DNA from: Saccharothrix violaceirubra
Lineage (GTDB): Bacteria > Actinomycetota > Actinomycetes > Mycobacteriales > Pseudonocardiaceae
DNA length: 64,000 nt
Assembly (NCBI RefSeq): GCF_014203755.1
Contig: NZ_JACHJS010000001.1
Coordinates: 2,480,001 to 2,544,000 of the forward strand
Direction: 5' to 3'
How positions within the stretch are numbered: position 1 is the stretch's first letter; each line of letters starts with the position of its first letter. Of the stretch, positions 59,386 to 64,000 are shown in pieces. Position numbers and translations under genes: made by a program. The notes under the pieces were generated by a model, which worked only from the letters and a program-made list of their open reading frames with translations, was not told where the DNA came from and searched no databases.

Positions 59386-62153
59386 CCCGCGCTCCCGTCG
59401 ATGAGGCGTGCCAGGGCGGCGGCGGTCGACGCGCGGAAGACCTGTCGCACGCCGATCTCCGCGCCCAGGTCGCGGCGGATCAGCCCGACCACGCGGGCCG
59501 CGAGCATGGAATCGCCGCCCAGGTCGAAGAAGTCGTCCTCGAGGTCGACGGTGCGCAGGCCGAGGATCGTGCCGAACGCCGCCGCGACCGCGCTTTCCGT
59601 GGGGGTGGCCGTAGTGGTCGACCCGACCTCGACGACGTGCTCGGGCTCGTCGTCGACGTCGAGCCGGAACCGCCGGCCCTGGAACGGGTAGGTGGGCACC
59701 GGCACCCGACGTCGGGGCGTGCCGTGCACCGCGGCCCAGTCGACCGGGACACCGGCCTGCCACAGCGTGCCCAGCGCGGACATGAGCACGGCCGGTCCGG
59801 GCGTCTCGTCCGCCGGGTGCGGCATGGTCGGCACCACGGCCCGGTCGCCGACCCGCGTCGGGTGGCGGCGGGCCAGGCCGGTCAGCGTGCGGCCCGGTCC
59901 GATCTCGACCAGCACGCTGTCGTCGTGCCGCAGCAGGGTGTCCAGCGTGTCCGCGAACCGCACGGCCTCGCGCAGGTGCGCGCTCCAGAACGCCGGGTCG
60001 ATCGCCTCGTCCGCGCCGACGAACCGGCCGGTGCGGTCGGAGATCCACGGGATCGCCGGTGGCCGCAGGTGCACCTTGGCGACCCGCTTCTCGTAGTCCG
60101 CCAGCACCGGGTCGACGAGCTTGGAGTGCGCGGCCGTGCTGATCCGCAGCGGTCGGGCCTCGACGCCGTCGGCGAGCAGCCGCCGGCGGACCGCGTCGAC
60201 CGCCGGTGCCGGTCCGGACACCACGCACTGGTCGAAGCTGTTCAACGCGGCCAGGGACAACTCGTCGCCGAGCAGGCCGAGCACGTCGCGTTCGGGCAGC
60301 GACACGGCCAGCATGGCGCCGTCCGGGACGGCGCCGAGCAGCCGACCGCGTTCCAGCACCAGCGCCATCGCGTCCGGCAGGGACAGCACGCCCGCGATCG
60401 CCGCCGCCGCGTACGCGCCCAGGCTGTGCCCGGCCACCACCTTCGGCGTGATCCCCCACGAGATCAGCAACTTCGCCAGGGCGTACTCCACGCCGAACAC
60501 GGCGGGCTGTCCGATGTCCATTGTGGACAGCAGGTCGGCCGGGTCGCCCTCGAACACCACCGTGCGCAGGTCGACGTCCAGCTCCGGCCGGGCCAGTTCC
60601 GCGCACCGGTCGAACTCGGCCCGGAACACCGGCTCGTCGCGGTACAGCCCGCGTGCCATGCCGACGTGCTGCCCGCCCTGACCGGGGAACAGGAACGCGA
60701 CGCCGCCCGTCGGTGCGACCGGTCCGGACGACCACGTGATCGGCTCGCCGTCGTGGACCACGCCGAACGCCCGGTGCTCGAAGACCCGTCGTCCGGTCTG
60801 CAACGTCCACGCCGTGTCGGCGTCGTGCGCGCGGGTGTCGAGCCGGGCGACCGCGGCGGCCAACGCCTCGGGCGTCCGCGCCGAGACCGGCAGCACCTGG
60901 TAGGGGCGACCGGGTGTGGTGGCCTGGACGGGTGCCTCCTCCAGCACGACGTGCGCGTTGGTCCCGCCGATGCCCAGCGAGTTCACGCCCGCCCGCCGGG
61001 GTTCGGTGCCGCGTGGCCACGGCGTGGCCGTCCCGCGCACCACGAACGGGCTCGACCCGAAGTCGATCAACGGGTTCGGCGCGCGGAAGTGCGCGGTCGC
61101 GGGAATGGACTCCTCGCGTAGCGCCAGGACGGTCTTGATCAGCCCGATGACCCCGGCCGCCGCGTCGGTGTGCCCGATCGACGACTTGACCGAGCCGAGC
61201 ACGCAGTACCCGGTCTCGTCCGCGCCGAACGCCTTGGTCAGCGCGGCCACCTCGATCGGGTCGCCGACCGGGGTGCCGGTGCCGTGCGCCTCGACGTAGC
61301 CGATCGAGCGGGCGTCCACATCGGACACCAGGTGTGCGGCCCGGATCGCCGCGGCCTGTCCGTCCACGCTCGGCGCGGTGAACCCGACCTTGCCGAACCC
61401 GTCGTTGGTGACCGCCGAGCCGAGGATCACCGCGTGCACGGTGTCGCCGTCGGCCAGGGCGTCCTCCAGGCGCTTGAGCGCCACGATCCCGGCGCCGTCG
61501 CTGGGGACCGTGCCGCGCGCGTCCGCGTCGAACGCCCGGCAGAACCCGTCCGGCGCGATGATCCCGTCCTCGGTCTCGTCGACCGGGAACGGCACGTGCA
61601 GCGTGATCCCGCCCGCCAGCGCCAGGTCGCACTCGCCCGCCAACAGGGACTGCACGGCCGTGTGCACGGCGACCAACGACGTCGAGCACGCGGTCTGCAC
61701 GGTCACCGCCGGACCGGTCAGCCCGAGCTTGTAGGCCACCCGGCTGGTCAGGAAGTCGAACCCGGCCGCGATCCGGATCTGCAGCTCGGACACCTCGGGG
61801 AACCGGTGCCGGTGCTGCCGCAGCAGTTCCGCGTACCCGGTGTCGCCGCTGCCCGCGTACACCCCGACCACGCCGGGGTAGGTCGCCGGGTCGCAGCCCG
61901 CGTGCTCCAGCGCCTCCCAGGCGCACTGCAGGAACACCCGCTGCTGCGGGTCGATCAGCAGGGCCTCGCCGGGCGCGTAGCCGAAGAACGCGGCGTCGAA
62001 CAGGTCGCCGTCGGCGACGAGCCCGTGCGCCGGGCCCCGGTCGCGGGTCAGCGGGTCGACGCCGTCGGCCAGCAGTCGCCAGAAACCGTCCACATCGGAC
62101 GCACCGGGGAATCGGCCGGCCATGCCCACCACGGCGATGCGCGTGTCGCTCAC
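59382..62153 (-). CDS. Type I PKS module, KS-AT-ACP
   Basis: A 923-residue single module. KS: Cys156 (TACSTS), His290 (EAHGTGT), His328 (KSSIGHTDAAAG), all present. AT: GQGGQHVGM and Ser577 (GHSLGA); the specificity motif is TAAH (673-676), neither the HAFH of malonyl nor the YASH of methylmalonyl types but seen in ATs of mixed NRPS/PKS systems, so malonyl-CoA is likely. ACP: FFDLGGDSM, Ser882. No KR, DH or ER, so the beta-keto group stays or is handled in trans. GTG 62153 overlaps the MFS stop. Confidence 0.93.
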   Translation of the reverse strand: MSDTRIAVVGMAGRFPGASDVDGFWRLLADGVDPLTRDRGPAHGLVADGDLFDAAFFGYAPGEALLIDPQQRVFLQCAWEALEHAGCDPATYPGVVGVYAGSGDTGYAELLRQHRHRFPEVSELQIRIAAGFDFLTSRVAYKLGLTGPAVTVQTACSTSLVAVHTAVQSLLAGECDLALAGGITLHVPFPVDETEDGIIAPDGFCRAFDADARGTVPSDGAGIVALKRLEDALADGDTVHAVILGSAVTNDGFGKVGFTAPSVDGQAAAIRAAHLVSDVDARSIGYVEAHGTGTPVGDPIEVAALTKAFGADETGYCVLGSVKSSIGHTDAAAGVIGLIKTVLALREESIPATAHFRAPNPLIDFGSSPFVVRGTATPWPRGTEPRRAGVNSLGIGGTNAHVVLEEAPVQATTPGRPYQVLPVSARTPEALAAAVARLDTRAHDADTAWTLQTGRRVFEHRAFGVVHDGEPITWSSGPVAPTGGVAFLFPGQGGQHVGMARGLYRDEPVFRAEFDRCAELARPELDVDLRTVVFEGDPADLLSTMDIGQPAVFGVEYALAKLLISWGITPKVVAGHSLGAYAAAAIAGVLSLPDAMALVLERGRLLGAVPDGAMLAVSLPERDVLGLLGDELSLAALNSFDQCVVSGPAPAVDAVRRRLLADGVEARPLRISTAAHSKLVDPVLADYEKRVAKVHLRPPAIPWISDRTGRFVGADEAIDPAFWSAHLREAVRFADTLDTLLRHDDSVLVEIGPGRTLTGLARRHPTRVGDRAVVPTMPHPADETPGPAVLMSALGTLWQAGVPVDWAAVHGTPRRRVPVPTYPFQGRRFRLDVDDEPEHVVEVGSTTTATPTESAVAAAFGTILGLRTVDLEDDFFDLGGDSMLAARVVGLIRRDLGAEIGVRQVFRASTAAALARLIDGSAG

Positions 62154-63388
62154 GACGCCACCGCCTCGGGCTCGTCGGCGGACGGGTTCTCCATCAGCGC
62201 ACGGACCGGGGACAGCAGCGGTGGCAGGATCGACAGCGCGCACACCCCGGCGGCCAGCCACAGCACGCCGCGCAGGCCCAGCGGCGCCACCAGCAGACCG
62301 CCGACGGCCGCGCCGAGCGGGAGCGTGCCCCACTCGATGAACCGCAGCGTCGCGTTCATCCGGCCCAGCAGGCGCTCGGGCGTGGCGAGCTGGCGCAGGG
62401 TCGTGCCGACCACGTTGTAGACGACGACGCCCAGGTAGACCACGAACAGCCCGACGCCGAACGACACCGCGCCGGTCGACAGCGGCAGGATCGCCGCGCC
62501 GATCGTGAACAGCGCGATCGAGCCCAGCAGCAGGGGGCCGGGCGGGAACCGCTCGCCGAGCTTGCCGCAGACCAGCGCGCCGACCAGGCCGCCCGCGTTG
62601 CCCACGGCCAGCACCACGCCGATCGCGGTGGCGCCGAGCTTCAGGTCGTCCGCCGCGTACACGACCTGGAGCGCGAGCACCGCCGCGAACGCGAGGTTGG
62701 CCAGCGCGTCGCACCACGCCAACGGGCGCAGCAACCGGTGCGAGAGCACGAACCGCAGGCCCTCGCCGATCTCCTGCCGCAGGCCCTGCCGCTCCTCGGG
62801 CGGCGTGACCACGTCACGGCCCTTGACGAACAGCAGCAGCACGAACGACACGACGTAGCTCACCGCGTCCAGCAGTACGGCGACCGGCGCGGTCAGGAAC
62901 TGCACCAGCACGCCGCCGGCCGTCGGACCGGCGAGCTGGCTCGCCGACCGCGACACCTCGATCTTGGCGTTGGCGTCGGCCAACTGCCGCTCGTCGACCA
63001 GGCCCGGCAGGTAGGAGCCCTGGGCCACGTCGAAGAACAGCGTGCCCAGGCCGACGACGAACGCCACCGCGAACACCAACGGCAGGGACAGGAAATCCCA
63101 CACCCACGCGACCGGCACGAGCAGCAGGGCCACGGCCCGCGCGGCATCCGACACCAGCAGCACCAGCCGCTTGCTCAGCCGCTCGACCAGGGCGCCCGCC
63201 GGCAGGCCCAGCAGCAGCACGGGCACGAACTCGATCGCGTAGAGCAGGCTCACCTCCAGCGCGGAGGCGTCCAGCAGCAGCAACGCGACCAGCGGGAACG
63301 CCAGGACGGTCACCTGGGTGCCGACCAGGCTCAGCGTCTGGGCCAACCACAGGTTCCGGAAGTTCCCCTGTCGCCACAGGCTCGTCAT
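62150..63388 (-). CDS. MFS transporter of the NRPS/PKS cluster
   Basis: A 412-residue MFS protein with 10-12 helices; the start FRNLWLAQTLSLVGTQVTVLAFPL resembles the enterobactin exporter EntS family. It probably exports the cluster product. It overlaps the MbtH stop by one base (TGATG) and the PKS start by four. Confidence 0.88.
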   Translation of the reverse strand: MTSLWRQGNFRNLWLAQTLSLVGTQVTVLAFPLVALLLLDASALEVSLLYAIEFVPVLLLGLPAGALVERLSKRLVLLVSDAARAVALLLVPVAWVWDFLSLPLVFAVAFVVGLGTLFFDVAQGSYLPGLVDERQLADANAKIEVSRSASQLAGPTAGGVLVQFLTAPVAVLLDAVSYVVSFVLLLFVKGRDVVTPPEERQGLRQEIGEGLRFVLSHRLLRPLAWCDALANLAFAAVLALQVVYAADDLKLGATAIGVVLAVGNAGGLVGALVCGKLGERFPPGPLLLGSIALFTIGAAILPLSTGAVSFGVGLFVVYLGVVVYNVVGTTLRQLATPERLLGRMNATLRFIEWGTLPLGAAVGGLLVAPLGLRGVLWLAAGVCALSILPPLLSPVRALMENPSADEPEAVAS

Positions 63389-63579
63389 CACGCGCTCCTC
63401 AGGCTCAGCGGGCGCAGGTCGGTCCACACCTCGCGGATGTGGTCCAGGCAGCGTTCCTTCGACCCGGACACGCCGACCGCGGTCCAGCCGGGCGGCAGCT
63501 CGCGGCCCTCCGGCCACAGCGAGTACTGCTCCTCGGCGTTGCGCACGACCGCGTAGCGGCGGTCGTCGTCCTCGAACAT
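63388..63579 (-). CDS. MbtH-like protein
   Basis: A 63-residue protein with the MbtH signature: [20 protein letters not shown], then [19 protein letters not shown] and RPLSLR. MbtH proteins bind adenylation domains and are often needed for their activity, so the NRPS upstream and the A-PCP protein are likely partners. ATG 63579. Confidence 0.93.
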   Translation of the reverse strand: MFEDDDRRYAVVRNAEEQYSLWPEGRELPPGWTAVGVSGSKERCLDHIREVWTDLRPLSLRSA

Positions 63580-63605
63580 GACGTTTCCCTTTCCCGGCAG
63601 GAGGT

Positions 63606-64000
63606 TCAGCGACGGGCGCGACGCACGCGGGCGCGGCCCGCGAGCAGCCGGTCGGCCCGGAGGTCGGTCTCGGTGCCCGTGGTCGGGCCGGTGGCGACGT
63701 GCGCGGCGAGCGCGGCCACGGTCGGGTGCTCGTAGAGCGCGACCATGGACAGCCCGTAGTCGTCGCGCAGTCTGGAGTGGACGGACGCCAGCGTCAGCGA
63801 CGTGCCGCCCAGCTCGAAGAAGTTGTCGTGCACGCCGACGCGGTCCAGCCGCAACACCTCGCGCCACACTGCCGCGATCCGGTGCTCGGCCGGCGTGCTC
63901 GCCTCGACCGGCGCGGACACCGGCAGGGCCGGTTCGGGCAGCGCCCGTTCGTCGACCTTCCCGTTGGCGTTCAACGGGATCACCGGCAGGCCGACGAACG
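63606..64000 (-). CDS. NRPS, C-terminal fragment (A-domain end and PCP)
   Basis: The gene runs off the right edge. Visible are the A10 motif [15 protein letters not shown], a linker and a PCP ([12 protein letters not shown] with the phosphopantetheine Ser), followed by a basic tail without a thioesterase domain. The chain is therefore passed on or released by another protein, such as the PKS module or the type II thioesterase. Confidence 0.88.
   Translation of the reverse strand, partial: FVGLPVIPLNANGKVDERALPEPALPVSAPVEASTPAEHRIAAVWREVLRLDRVGVHDNFFELGGTSLTLASVHSRLRDDYGLSMVALYEHPTVAALAAHVATGPTTGTETDLRADRLLAGRARVRRARR

Overview
The window is very GC-rich DNA (mostly GC-ending codons, many GTG starts, 4-bp stop/start overlaps) from a filamentous actinomycete. 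The gene content (DevR/Usp pair, NACHT-HEAT protein, subtilisin-inhibitor family, MbtH/NRPS/PKS genes, P450-linked small peptide) fits the Pseudonocardiales (Saccharothrix, Lentzea or Actinosynnema type), but no rRNA or housekeeping marker is present, so this placement is an inference. No tRNA, rRNA, CRISPR array, transposase or phage gene was found.

Layout. 1-4.2 kb: end of a membrane Ser/Thr kinase, then a DevR/DosR-type response regulator and two universal stress proteins with DosR-box-like sites upstream, then two paralogous tiny secreted proteins. 4.2-4.8 kb: repeat-rich DNA with a 25-bp hairpin. 4.8-8.5 kb: a MocR regulator and an EamA exporter whose start codons overlap head to head, then DinB-like and OsmC proteins. 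8.6-13.5 kb: a 1657-residue NACHT NTPase with HEAT-like repeats and an N-terminal RHIM/BASS-like amyloid motif. 13.7-25.6 kb: an exopolysaccharide locus (GH114-type lipoprotein, nucleotide-sugar enzymes, PelF-like glycosyltransferase, PelG-like membrane protein, two tandem CE18-like deacetylases) arranged as two convergent operons meeting at one strong terminator. It looks like a bacterial counterpart of Pel/galactosaminogalactan systems.

26.5-38.6 kb: an antiporter, then a tight operon of a FeeM/LuxI-like N-acyltransferase, flavin halogenase, CxxC AhpD-like protein, ferritin-like and haem-oxygenase-like di-iron proteins, an AMP-ligase, two alpha/beta-hydrolase-fold proteins (one without catalytic residues) and a 47-residue protein. 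A PGM1-like ATP-grasp ligase converges on it and an aldehyde dehydrogenase follows. I read this as an uncharacterised biosynthetic cluster. 38.9-50 kb: mixed genes, including a secreted three-repeat protein, a secreted subtilisin homologue that has lost catalytic residues, a P-loop NTPase coupled to a membrane-anchored periplasmic-binding-type receptor, a secreted endonuclease I, an XRE/MFS divergent pair and hypothetical proteins.

50-55 kb: an SDR, then on the minus strand a subtilisin inhibitor, a 28-codon peptide gene with an ideal ribosome binding site and an aromatic tail, and a cytochrome P450. The last two are a candidate P450-modified RiPP pair, separated by an eight-unit 16-bp minisatellite. 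55.3-64 kb: a minus-strand NRPS/PKS cluster (NRPS end, MbtH, MFS exporter, KS-AT-ACP, type II thioesterase, acyl-CoA dehydrogenase-like protein, A-PCP) that runs off the right edge.
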